64,000 nt of DNA from Saccharum officinarum (Eukaryota; Streptophyta; Magnoliopsida; Poales; Poaceae): NCBI GenBank assembly GCA_020631735.1, contig CM036167.1:3505710-3569709 (forward strand). The letters run 5' to 3'. The notes under the pieces were generated by a model. The model saw only the letters and a program-made list of their open reading frames with translations. It had not been told where the DNA came from and did not search any database. Below, in pieces: positions 23,090 through 34,114 of this stretch; positions within the stretch are counted from its first letter, which is position 1, and the number at the start of each line of letters is the position of its first letter. The position numbers and the translations under genes are program-made.

Positions 23090-24674
23090 TGTAAGGAAAA
23101 TGGACTCTAGGCCCATTTAGTTTAGATTTTGGTGTTTGATGACCAACACAACCAAATTGGACTAACGTGTTTCACAAGTGTTTGTTTTGTAGTCCAATAG
23201 GATGCAAACGTGACTTGGACGAAGGCGACGTGATAATCCGATGATCAACACCTCAAGCAAGACCTTAGAAACACCTTAGAAGACTCAAGAAACCAAGCAA
23301 AGTTCAAGCATGAAGATAGGAACCAAGCCAGATGCAAGATCGCGAAGAAAAGAGCTCGGCAACATGCACCGGACATGCCCCTTCGAAGGATCGAACATGC
23401 CGATCAGTTGCCCCGCATCAGCAAGCGGCAGCGCATGCACCGGGCACTGAGCATGCATAGGACGCTGAACAGTCGTGGTCACCGGATGCACTGGCACTCG
23501 CACTGTAGCAGCAGTGTCACGGCGGAGCATGCATCGGACGTTGCACAGTAAATGCACCGGACGCAGAGCCTTGAGCGTTTGTTGCAGTCCAAAGAGGTTC
23601 CAGAGTAGCTCCAGAGGCACCGGATGCGTCTGGTGGTGTGTGACCGGATGCAGGACAATGTCCGATCAGTGGAGCACGCGCGATGGCCAGTCAATCGTTG
23701 GGAAGGCACCGGACCATCCGATGCAAGACCACCTGCGCGTCCGGTGCTTAGAAGAAATGTCTACTTCGTCTCCAACGGCTAGTTTCGACTTGGGGCTTAT
23801 AAATACATGTCCCAACCGTCCATTTGAAGTGTGGAGAACTGAGAAAACATACCAAGGGTGTTTCTACACCATTTTAGTGATCTCCACTTACATAATGCTT
23901 AGTGATTAATTAGGTGATTAGTGTAGGTGCTTTGTGAAGTGCTTAGGCTAGTTAAACCACCGCTTATGCGATTGCTCTAGGTTTAGGCCTAGTGTTTAGT
24001 GAGGTTTGCATACCTCTTAATCAAAGGTACTTGCGCACACCATGTTTGTACTCGGCGGGGCTTGGGCTTGGGCTTGTAGTCTTGTGAGACCACACAAACC
24101 GTATATGTGGTGTGGCCACCACCGTGTACCGAAGGGAACAAGGCCCACGGCGGTTCGGTCGGAAGCTTGATAGTGAAGACGATGGGGAGCGGTCCGGGAA
24201 AGGCTTGCTAGAAGGCAACTGGAGACCCACTTGCGTGTGGGGAAGGCCCGAGGCTATCTACGGAGTTACCCGACCGGGAGCTTGGCCCTTGCGAGGGATT
24301 CCTTGCGAGGGGCTCCAACGAGGACTAGGGGGAAGCTTGCGTGCTTCTCAATACCTCGGTAAAAATACCAGAGTCATCGATGGGAGTTTGCATATCTCTA
24401 CCTTGCTCTTTACCTTCTGCATTTATACTCCGTACCTAGGTCGTGTGCTTTACTTTCCTAACTTAGTTGATAGGCTAGTTAATAGGATTGAAACCTAGAT
24501 TGTATAACTTTTTTGCGGTAGAGATAGCAACACACCTAGCAAACCGTAGTTGCACATTTAGATAGATTACTTTCTTGCATAGGTTTTGACTAGGTGAAAT
24601 TAGAGGACATAGTTAGAAGTAGAATTTTAAGTTGCCTAATTCATCCCCCATCTTAGGCGTCACGACCCCTTACA
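23090..24674 (+). repeat. Opie-like Copia 3' LTR, 1585 bp
   Basis: Starts TGTAAGG and ends CCCCTTACA, with a polypurine tract before it. The first half carries many CACCGGACG/GCGTCCGGTG-type words (about 23340-23760). A TATA-like TTATAAATA lies near 23798. The rest of its own element is missing: left of the tract is a minus-strand LTR fragment instead. Confidence 0.85.
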
Positions 24675-24954
24675 GTTAGGACTAATCTGTTGACCTTTAT
24701 GTATATGCAGATTAGGCAGTATTTTAGTCTATCAGTAATCCCTCCAGTCTATCAGCAACAAGATGTCTTAGATTGTATTTCTATCTATTAGAGACCAGTT
24801 CATTAAAATAATGGTTACATTAGAATTCACATTTCAGTCTATCATCAGATTATCTTGTTGATGCAAGATACCCAAATAGACCTAGATATTTGACACCGTA
24901 AAAAGTTCAAATGTACCATGTGCTAGAGTGGAGGAGCGGGACCTCCTCCAAGGG

Positions 24955-25337
24955 GTGAACAAGCAAGAGCTCTCTAACCATTTGCATTAAGTATTCAGAG
25001 TGTGACGTGGAGCGCTAATTGGTACGTGGAAAATGAAATGGAGAGTTCTACTCAAAATGTCAAATTATCCAATGGAGAACGAAAGATGATTGTTGCTATA
25101 ACCATGTGTCTACATAACTTTTTTCGTGAAAATAATGTGGAAGGTAAAGATTTTAGTAAATGTGACGGGAATGCTGATTATGTGCCCAGTATTCCCTCAC
25201 GGTGTACCAACCATATTCCTTCACAAAATGCAAGTGATACGTCAACTTCACAATCTAGTGCAGTACCAGATACTGTGCAAACCACTTTGGTAGCAGGTAG
25301 TGTACAAACTAGCAAGGTAGATAGGCCTTCATGCTAG
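24955..25337 (+). pseudogene. PIF/Harbinger (HARBI1-like) transposase, C-terminal remnant
   Basis: The frame includes ERKMIVAITMCLHNFFREN, the conserved end of the plant DDE_Tnp_4 domain, then DYVPSIPSRCTNHIPSQ and a Ser/Thr-rich tail. Weak, stop-interrupted similarity to the preceding ELFNHLH-like block can be read from about 24955. The catalytic acidic residues lie further upstream in this family and are absent. The piece starts 281 bp after the LTR end. Confidence 0.6.
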
Positions 25338-26219
25338 TGGGTGTCTTTATCATTTATCTCGGCTGTTTTTTTTCGAGAAGCACCATGATTTATTTCTTTT
25401 TTTTCAAGGAACGACAAAAAAATCTTTCTTATATATTTTTTTAAAATCTATACTTATTAGCAAATATGCTCGTATATTACAACGGGAGAAAAAAATATTA
25501 TTATCATAATTCCATGATTATATAAACCACTATAGTCAAAACACAATCAACAAATTACCAAAGGGATTTTATTAATGTAAAAAGGGCTATAGTTCCGGCA
25601 CCAACAACAACAGTGATTGGGATCTAGCACCGGTGGTCCAGCACCAGTTAGGGATCGGGATTTGTTGCTCTTATTTTCTAAACAAGGTTCTATGTCATCT
25701 AGTTCATTTGAGGCTGAGGGTCATTGGCTTGGGATTTGATTGGACTTTATTTGGTTCGCTGGCTATGTTCCTACTCTTGTTCACTGGATGGACATGCTTC
25801 GATTTGATCCAAATCAATCTAAGATTATTGGTTCAGAATTTCATTCAATTTCATCTAGTTTACTTCAGATGGTTGGATGCTACATGATTAGAGATGGAGC
25901 GGGGAATGGATCCTCAATTCCCCGTGGACCATATTAATACTCTGTATTAAAATTAGTTTTCAAATTAGTCTCCATACCATATACTTTCTCATTTTCAAAT
26001 TTGAAGTCGTCCAAGCTAATTTGCAATGTCAACTGATTAGAGTTAACAGTTGTGTTATGACTCTTATTATATATTACTTAATAATATTAATATTATTTTT
26101 TAGAAAAATTAATAATATCCAACAAAACATATCAGCATAACTTTATCTTTCCACCACCGCTGTAAGTCTGTAACTTTACCATCCTTTCACCTCCGTTGTA
26201 GCTATTGTTTATCCGTTGC
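25338..26219. other. AT-rich intergenic DNA
   Basis: No gene or element ends recognised. The frame at 25633-25887 has no domain. Confidence 0.4.
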
Positions 26220-26960
26220 TTTCTACAGGAGGAGTTAGGTAGGCCAGGGGTGGAGCAGGCCATGGACGAAGCTGCTCGTTGTCCTGCTAATGAGTGATGA
26301 CCGGGTGCACGTGAGCAGCCGCAGAGCAGGTCTGACGTGGACTGTGGCTGGGAGGCACGACCAGCCGTGGAGCAGCTCTGGCATGCCCTGGGATGGAGCA
26401 CAGTTGGACGGAGCAACTCTGGCGTGGCCAAGATCGAAGCGCAATCGGACGACGCGGCTGACCGTGGAGGAGCTCTGGTAGGGTCCATTCCTCAATCCAC
26501 TTCCACAAGTCCGACGGTGAGCTGCGAACGTGAGATTAGGGCGCTTCGTCTTCCTTCGCCTCAGTGGCCCTACGCCTCCCATGCCCCCGACGGCCGGCGG
26601 CCGGCATCTCTCGCCGCCACGCACCCCTGTGGCTGGGTGGGCTCCAGCCTCCCTAATGACTTGATTTACCTACTTAAAAAATACTGTAGCAAAAACCTCA
26701 AATCACCGTTAAATCTTCATGCAAATCAACATCTTCATTGTTTTAGCCCCCTTGATTCTCATCCTGCATCCGCCACTGCCTGAGGCCAATCTGGCTCCGT
26801 GTCGAAGCGCCATGGCGGCCCACGGCTCCATGCCCGGCGGCCTCGCAGCTCCATGCCTGACGGCCCTGCGCTGCCCGTGGACCGGCAGCCCCATGTCCTA
26901 GTGGCTCCGCTCTAGCGCCCTTGCGACCGGGCTTCGGCAGCAGGCATCTCCCGCGCCCAG
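26220..26960. other. GC-rich island of unknown origin
   Basis: A GC-rich stretch in AT-rich flanks with recurring GGAGCAGCTCTGGC and CGGC-GCTCCATGCC words. Open frames occur on both strands (26235-26624 minus, 26337-26783 plus) but none shows a domain. It could be a captured gene fragment inside a DNA transposon; no terminal repeats were identified. Confidence 0.3.
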
Positions 26961-27704
26961 AGTTCTATGCCCTTTGGAATTTGGATTGGATTGCGTGTAT
27001 TGTATTTGTGGTCGTAAGTGAGATTCAAGTTGATATGGAGTTCGAGTTTGAGTCTTGTTATAGTCGAATCCTTTTTGGTAATTTTTACATGGATTTCCTT
27101 TCATAGTACTCTCGATCCAGCGTCACTGGACAGAGCGAGGAGTCACGCAGCCAAGTCGAAGTCGGAAGGCCAGACCAAAAATTGTCCAGACCAAAAATAT
27201 GGCTGAAATTTTACCTTTTTAGTATTAAAAAAAAGTAGAGATATAAGTTATTAAAATGACATGCGCTGATGGCAGGCAGTCCCATTTTAGAACGGGTCAA
27301 GTGGCGATATTGAGTAAAATCCAAAATGTATTAGAATAGGTGATGATAGTTGAATAAATCTTAGAGCCACACATTGTCTTGGTGATCATTCAACAATGTT
27401 GCAACACATAAATATTTTTGATAGTGTATAATAATGTCTATAACTAGTAACATTTTAAAAGTTTATTAAGTGGATTTTAGTAAAGAAAACGTGGATTTTA
27501 GTAAAAAAAATGTTGTCACAAAAAGAATTTAATTCTATTTTTGAATCTGGATAAACACTTGTTCAAATTCAAAGCTAGAATTGTATTTTTTTAAGGACGA
27601 AGGGAGTAACAATAATATATTTGTGAGAAAGGAAGTACATGCTTTGAATCATTTCACTACTTTGGATCCTATTACTGGGCTCAGAATGCCGACCTCTTGG
27701 TAAT
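26961..27704. other. Intergenic DNA upstream of the PDI gene
   Basis: AT-rich. A Stowaway-like terminus (GGACGAAGGGAGTA) lies at 27595-27608; its partner end was not found. No gene seen. Confidence 0.4.
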
Positions 27705-27707
27705 TTA

Positions 27708-27799
27708 GGGCCTGTTTGAGCTGATTTGTGTAGAGAAAAATACTATTTCGGCTAAAAAAAAAGCTGAAAAGTACGAATTATAAACCAGCTGAACAGGCC
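27708..27799. mobile_element. 92-bp Tourist-like MITE in the PDI promoter, TSD TTA
   Basis: Ends GGGCCTGTTTGAGCTG and CAGCTGAACAGGCC form an inverted repeat, flanked by TTA at 27705-27707 and 27800-27802. It lies about 325 bp upstream of the PDI start codon. Confidence 0.8.
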
Positions 27800-27983
27800 T
27801 TAGCTGAATCCGGCCCATGATGTGTTCCTTGCGTCCTTTTTTCAAAAAGGCCGTTCGGACCATATTTTGGGCAGACTCCAAACAACGATGCTCCAAGGCC
27901 GCACTCCGCAGTCCGCACTGATGGTCCGTCCAATGCCCTCGCACCAAGGAAGAGAAGCCACTCCGACGTGGACAAACCTCAGA

Positions 27984-28002
27984 CGTGGAGCGCATCGATT
28001 GG
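27984..28002 (-). promoter_or_regulatory. ER stress response element (ERSE) of the PDI gene
   Basis: On the minus strand CCAATCGATGCGCTCCACG is an exact CCAAT-N9-CCACG, the ERSE consensus bound by NF-Y plus an ER-stress bZIP factor. It ends 122 bp before the ATG at 28124. Two GACGTGG cores (27965-27971 and 27982-27988, the second overlapping the ERSE) add bZIP-type ACGT sites, and a TTTAAA TATA-like box is at about 28040. Confidence 0.75.
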
Positions 28003-28123
28003 TCTGCACACGCGTCCGTCTCTTTGTGAGGGTGCAGGCTTTAAATCGCAGCACTACGGCGAAACCCGATCGCTAGTCGCCACTGCCCCCCTTCCCCGCT
28101 TCCAGAAGCTTCGCGGCTCCGCC

Positions 28124-31100
28124 ATGCGTCCCGCCGTCGTCGCGGCGCTCCTCCTAGTGGCAGCGGCCGCCTCCCCGGCCGCCGCACTCTACTCCGCCGG
28201 CTCCCCCGTCCTCCAGCTCAACCCCAACAACTTCAAATCGAAGGTCTCGCCCGACTCCCTCTGCCCCTCAGCCACCAGATCGGCGCCTCCATTTTAGGTT
28301 CTCTCTGAGCAGTGAGGCGCGTTTCGCCTTTGGTGCAGGTGCTGAACTCGAACGGCGTAGTGCTGGTTGAGTTCTTCGCGCCGTGGTGCGGGCACTGCAA
28401 GCAGCTGGCGCCCGCCTGGGAGAAGGCTGCCGGCGTGCTCAAGGGCGTCGCCACGGTCGCAGCGCTCGATGCCGATGCGCACCAGGCGCTCGCGCAGGTG
28501 AGCGTGCCTCCTCATTCACACTCTTGTTTTATTCCCTGTAATTCGTCCACGGGCGTGCGAGTTGACCTGAATGTTCAATGGAGCGATCTCGCCATCACTT
28601 GCTGCAATTGTACGGTAGCTTGGTCGCATCAGGTGATAATTCCCTAGACTAATATGTGCACTGTCACACCAGTACTTGGATTCCATATCCAGATGCTAAA
28701 CCGGGGATGTGGACAGGTTTTATTAATTTGTTCTGATCTTCAGCAGTGCAGTGCCACACTTATTTGGTGGTTTAGGTCTAGGCATGGTAAATTTATTGGT
28801 ATTTAGTGCATCTAAATTAATGATTTTTTTAGTATTTGGTTAAAGTTTAGCACCGTGCATAAATTAGAACACATGCCATATTTGTTATGTATACGGAATT
28901 GTTGTATGACAAGTAAGAGAGTGAAATATGGCGATTCTGCACAGGAAGTTATTTTAAGCGGGGAGAAGGGGTAAAATCCTTGTTCCATTACTATCAATGA
29001 AACCACCTTTTGTATAGCAAACTTTATGTATAGGTCCCTTTAGTTAAGCAAATTAGCAGATTAGCAGTTTGTGAACTTTATGTATAGGTCCCTTTAGTTA
29101 AGCAAATTAGCAGATTAGCAGTTTGTGAGTGGTTTTGACTTTTGAGTTACTGTTAGTTATGAACTTGCATGTTGAATTAGCAATTTGTTGATAAATCTGA
29201 TGAAAATTTTGCATTGGCTAGAATTTTATATTCTTTGGTGCATATGTTTAAGAATTTTGTTAATGTTTTGACGTTAAATTATTGCTAATGTGACTCTAAA
29301 ACATACATACAATGAAATAGCCATATCAAACTGATGTTGGCTGCAATAAGTTATCCTCCCTGTGGGACAGCAAAGAAGACAGACAAGCTCAGGGTGAACA
29401 ATAGGATCAAAACTAATTCTGGTAAAATGACCCCAGATTAGGATACCTTCTTTTTATACTATGGGTCTGATAAGTTTTCTGTTTGACTTCCCCAAATAGT
29501 CTTCTGGACTCATGTAATACGAAACTGACAACCCACAAATTTGATCTGACTTGCATAATTTTCATAGATCTGTGCTTGCAATACTATCAGTTTAGTTGAT
29601 TCTGATTGCATGATGTTTTTTTTTTGCAGGAATATGGAATCAGGGGATTTCCCACTATTAAGGTGTTTTCCCCTGGTAAACCTCCGGTCGATTATCAAGG
29701 AGCAAGAGATGTAAAGCCAATCGTAGAGTTTGCTCTGTCACAGGTTTGTTGCATCAAATGCTATTTAGACGGCCTTTATTTTTCTTCTATTTGTTCATTG
29801 GATACATTTCACTATTTCAGTCACTTTTAGTATATACTAGGTCGTAGGTATGACTTATGCAGTTATGCTTTTGCTGTCCCATTTTACTGTACACATTTCG
29901 TGCTTTGTCAGTATGATTTTCGGAAACCATTTAGCTTCAGTGGCTTATAAGAATTACTTTCTATCTTATTGTACTATGAGAACAACTGCTATATTTATAG
30001 ACTGAAAGTAGTTTTGTGGTTGAGTTCTTGATTGCGCTGTTTACATCGTTTAAACAAATGGCTGACCTAATCAATGCCTTGAACATTCAAAGTTCTTGTC
30101 TAGTAGGTGTTGAGTCAGTCAATGCATTCCTCTAGTTCTCTGTGTGTTCTGCTGTTCACAGGTCAAGGCCTTTCTTAAGGGCGTCTCCAACAAGGCTTCA
30201 AATAGCCAGCAGAAATTGTAGTTTATTCTCAACAGAGGAGAGAGAACGTTGAAAATGGACTCGCTAGCGACTTCTCAAGCAGCTAGCTCGCAAGGTGTTC
30301 AAGAAATTTGGTGTCTCTGGCATCCTGGTGTCCTTTCTTGGCTGCCATGCATGTAGCATTTTCTTCTATTTTTATTTTCTCTCTCGCTAACGACTTGTAT
30401 CTGGCCGTTGGGGACGCCCTAAGGCAGTCTATGCTTTTCTTAAACCATTTAATTTCAGTAACTCATGAGAATGACTTTGTATCTTAGCGTGCTATGAAAA
30501 CAACTGATATCTTTCTATTGGATGAAAATAGTTTTGTGGTTAAATTCTTGATTGTGCTCTTTATGTCATTTTAAACAAATAGCTGTCCTAACCAATGCCT
30601 CAAACATATGAAGTTCTTCTCTAGTAGGCATTGAGGCAGTCAATGCATTGCTCTAATTCTATGTGTGTTCTGTTATTCGCAGGTCAAGTCCCTTCTTAGA
30701 GAGAGGTTGAGTGGTAAGGCATCAACAGGGTCAAATGGCAAGACATCTGGAGGTTCAAGTGAGAAAAGTGAACCAAGTGCATCAGTAGAATTAAATTCGC
30801 GTAACTTCGATGAACTCGTAGTCAAAAGCAAGGACCTTTGGATTGTGGAATTCTTTGCGCCATGGTATGCAGCTTGCTGTACACGTGCTGCTTATCATAT
30901 AACTTGGGTTATTGTACATCTTTTGCTATCATTTTTTCAAATGGAGTAGAAGAAAAAAAAGGTCGCAGTAAGTTGTGTAAAATTAAGTAATCTCTTAAAA
31001 AGTCGCAGTAAGTTGTGTAAAATTAAGTAATCTCTTACTAAGAGTATTCTAGGGCATTCTCCTTAATTTTATGTTTATTTATCCTATCATTGTTCCATTG

Positions 31101-33446
31101 CCATTGTATGTTCTACAATACTCTTCATTTATTGTGGGGCCTTCAGAAGTTTGACATATACTTCTGTTCAGGTGCGGGCACTGCAAGAAATTGGCTCCTG
31201 AATGGAAAAAGGCTGCAAAGAACTTGAAGGGGCAAGTGAAGCTAGGCCATGTTGATTGTGATGCTGAAAAGGTGTGTGTTTATTTGTTCTTTGAGCTTAT
31301 GTCTTCTTTTGGTAATGACCTTTCCCATAACCCTACGTTTTAGTCTATTGTGGGAATAATCACTGCCAATAGTCTAGGTTGCATCTTTCAATGCATTTGC
31401 CCATATTTATTAATCTCTTATCAAAACATCCAATTTATTCTCAAGCTGCTTGCTAATGAACAATGGTTATAAAGCTAATAAAATCTTAGTTTTGAATTCC
31501 TGCTGAGTTCTTTCCATTTTGGTGATCACCAGGACTTCAATGAAGGATATGAAAATTTTGGAGGCATTCACATTTTTGTAGCAATATAACCTGAGTTTTA
31601 GAACCTTAGGGCCACAATTGCAACTTCGACAAATATTAGTCTGCTAGCACATTGGCCAAGCTTCTATTAAAAAGCTATATGCCATTTGATTGGAATCTCA
31701 CTTTTTTGTAGCAATATAACCTGAGTTTTAGAGCCTTAGGGCCACAATTGCAATTTCGACAAATATTGTAGTCTGCTAGCACATTGGCCAAGCTTCTATT
31801 CAAAAGCTATACACGCCATGTGATTGGGATCTCACTTTTTTGTAGCAATATAACCTGAGTTTTAGGGCCACAATTGCAACTTCGACAAATATTGTAGTTT
31901 GCTAGCACATTGGCCAAAGGTTCTATTCAAAAGCTTTAATCCATAAGCCATTTGATTGGGATCCACATCCCATTTGTTTGGAATGCCACTTCCTCAAGAT
32001 TTCGAGATACATGATTTCTAGCATCTAAATTTATATTGGCAAAGTTTCAGGCAGCATATGAGTACAGTTTAGAAGGTTGAATCTGTGCCTTTTAGAAGCA
32101 TGGATGCATTCCTGGCAGACTGACCTCTTTTCTCTTCTTTCCCAAAATCCCAACTGCCACAGTGTAAATTATTATTAATAATTAACAATTACTCTCCTAT
32201 TTTGCAGTCCTTGATGAGCAAGTACAAGGTGGAAGGTTTTCCAACTATTTTAGTATTTGGTGCTGATAAGGAGAGCCCATTCCCCTACGAGGGGGCCAGA
32301 GCTGCATCTGCCATTGAGTCCTTTGCATTGGAGCAGTTGGAAGCCAACTCTGGCCCTGCTGAAGTTTCTGAGTTGACTGGCCCGGTAAGGCTATGTTACA
32401 TACAAAAATCTGATGGTCGTTTAGTCCACCATTGATATTTGAAGTGATGATTTGGCTTCTGCAGGATGTCATGGAAGAGAAGTGTGCTTCTGCTGCCATT
32501 TGTTTTGTATCATTCCTTCCAGATATCCTTGACTCAAAGGCAGAAGGAAGAAACAAGTACCTTGAGCTCTTGCTCTCTGTTGCTGAAAAGTTTAAAAAGA
32601 GTCCATACAGGCAAGTGTTTTTTTTCCTGAAAACTTTAGCAGGAGCTCTGCCTTTCAATACAGACCTTACCAAAATGTGTCTAGCTCGTCACATTCAAAG
32701 AAAGGAAAAACCTCAAGAGTTTAACCGATACAACAGTTTCCTTTACTAGTTTAGTGGCATTTCAAAAAGAAACATTGATATTGGCATTCAACAGTAAAAG
32801 GTGTGTATTTTAAATGCTAAGATATAGAGTTAAAACAAGATACTAAGTAACCTTGCGTGAACATTGTTATATTTCACTGAACAAAATTTTAGTGTTATAT
32901 TTAAGACCATAAACTGTACAAGCGTACTGCAACGACGAGTGTTCTATGTTTAGTTGGCCTCAACAAAACCATGTCATGCAATCATTTGTTTTTCTTTTGA
33001 ACTACACATTCTGAGCCGGATACTTTTTGCCTTGCAGTTTTGTCTGGACAGCTGCTGGTAAGCAAGCTAATCTTGAGAACCAGGTTGGAGTGGGTGGCTA
33101 CGGTTATCCCGCCATGGTAGCTCTCAACGTGAAGAAAGGTGCCTATGCTCCACTCCGTAGTGCCTTCCAGCGCGACGAAATCATGTAAGCTCTCTGGTCT
33201 TATTGATTATTATACCGTCGCTTTTTTCATGTTGACTAGACTGATGATTAACGGAAAGCTGTCTCCTGCAGCGAGTTCGTGAAGGAAGCAGGGCGCGGTG
33301 GAAAGGGTAATCTTCCTCTAAACGATGCACCTACAGTAGTCGCGTCCGAGCCGTGGGACGGCAAAGATGGAGAGGTCATTGAAGAGGATGAATTCTCCCT
33401 TGACGAGCTCATGGGCGACAGCTCCTCAGTAAACGATGAGATGTGA
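28124..33446 (+). CDS. PDIL2-3: Protein disulfide isomerase, P5/PDIL2-3 type, nine exons
   Basis: Spliced CDS of 1320 nt for 439 residues. Exons: 28124-28243, 28339-28497, 29630-29743, 30683-30864, 31172-31271, 32208-32384, 32465-32610, 33038-33184, 33272-33446. A signal peptide (MRP, then hydrophobic [15 protein letters not shown]) precedes two thioredoxin domains, each with a CGHC active site: [14 protein letters not shown] (exon 2) and [14 protein letters not shown], whose Trp codon is split between exons 4 and 5. A Ser/Gly/Lys linker separates them. The C-terminal domain resembles P5/PDIA6, a redox-inactive thioredoxin fold in exons 7-9, followed by an acidic tail. The enzyme forms and reshuffles disulfides in the ER lumen. 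The protein ends NDEM where an NDEL-type signal is expected. Intron 7 uses a GC donor (ACAG|GCAAGT). The symbol is by family resemblance; exon joins are read from splice signals and frame. Confidence 0.9.
29020..29127 (+). repeat. Perfect 54-bp tandem duplication in PDI intron 2
   Basis: Two identical adjacent units (29020-29073, 29074-29127) beginning AACTTTATGTATAGG. Being perfect, it is recent or an assembly echo. Confidence 0.9.
29900..30690 (+). repeat. Diverged duplication in PDI intron 3 that includes the exon-4 acceptor
   Basis: About 270 bp ending at 30178 resembles about 270 bp ending at 30698. Both finish CAG/GTCAAG..CCTTTCTT-like: an upstream copy (CACAG|GTCAAGGCCTTTCTTA) and the real exon-4 start (CGCAG|GTCAAGTCCCTTCTTA). 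The upstream copy is a decoy acceptor plus the first ~16 bases of exon 4, broken by the MITE at 30179. Confidence 0.75.
30179..30419. mobile_element. 241-bp Tourist-like MITE in PDI intron 3, TSD TAA
   Basis: Ends GGGCGTCTCCAAC and GTTGGGGACGCCC are inverted repeats, flanked by TAA at 30176-30178 and 30420-30422. It sits inside the decoy copy of the exon-4 start. Confidence 0.85.
30962..31037 (+). repeat. Short tandem repeat in PDI intron 4
   Basis: GTCGCAGTAAGTTGTGTAAA plus 16 following bases occur twice (30962-30997 and 31002-31037), separated by AAAA-type spacer. Confidence 0.8.
31573..31957 (+). repeat. Tandem triplication in PDI intron 5
   Basis: Three units of about 130 bp starting TTTTTGTAGCAATATAACC at 31573, 31703 and 31837, each with the GCTAGCACATTGGCCAA segment. 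Small indels distinguish them. Confidence 0.85.
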
Positions 33447-34114
33447 TTCTGATGATTCTGGAACTGATCTGCGTTTCGATTAGCCAGACTGTAAATTTGA
33501 GGAACTCTTGATGTTTTAAGAACCCATTCCTTTATTGGGATAATTTTTCAGGTTTTGGGTGCTAGAATGGTTTAAAATTAAAGAGAACTGATGTGATAGG
33601 CACTCTTCTTTTGTGTTTTATTTGTTGTCCCTGAAATAAAGTCAGTTTGGACGTACGTGATAGGTTGCTTGCCACAACAAATGGTCTCCGCTTTAGAACA
33701 TGCTCTACTGCTCACATTGGATAGACCCAAACTCCCAGTCCCAGAGGACACAGAAGACGAAACATACTGGAGCGGTACAAGCATTTGGATGAGATCGGCA
33801 TCCGCATCATAGGCGCTACTGTTTCGCTTGGCTAGCTGCAACTTGCGCAAAGCCGAGCCGAAACTTGGAAGAAGCTGATGCTGATTGCAGGCTTGCAGTG
33901 TTTCTCGCCGATTTCCCCTTGTTTTTTACTGGAGCACTTTGCGCCAAATGAGAATGCAACGTTCTCATTAGAAAACCCGCTGATCTGCACCACCTGCAAC
34001 GTCCCTTGCCCCAGCAGGGTTTTGGTAGTTCCAGGACTACCCTAGATTCCCGGTGATCAAGATAACGGAGCACTGCAACGAGACTGTAGCGTACTGTGGA
34101 ACACTGTTCCTACA
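33447..34114 (+). other. PDI 3' UTR and downstream DNA
   Basis: AATAAA at 33635-33640 is a candidate polyadenylation signal. No further gene seen; the minus frames at 33578-34073 have no domain. Confidence 0.5.

Noticed and set aside
25633..25937. Overlapping plus frames with hydrophobic residues
   Set aside because: No domain, no splice or promoter context, and no repeat partner in the window.
32432..32749. Open frame continuing past PDI exon 7
   Set aside because: It is exon 7 read through into intron 7; the strong GC donor at 32611 and the family sequence join to 33038 explain it better.
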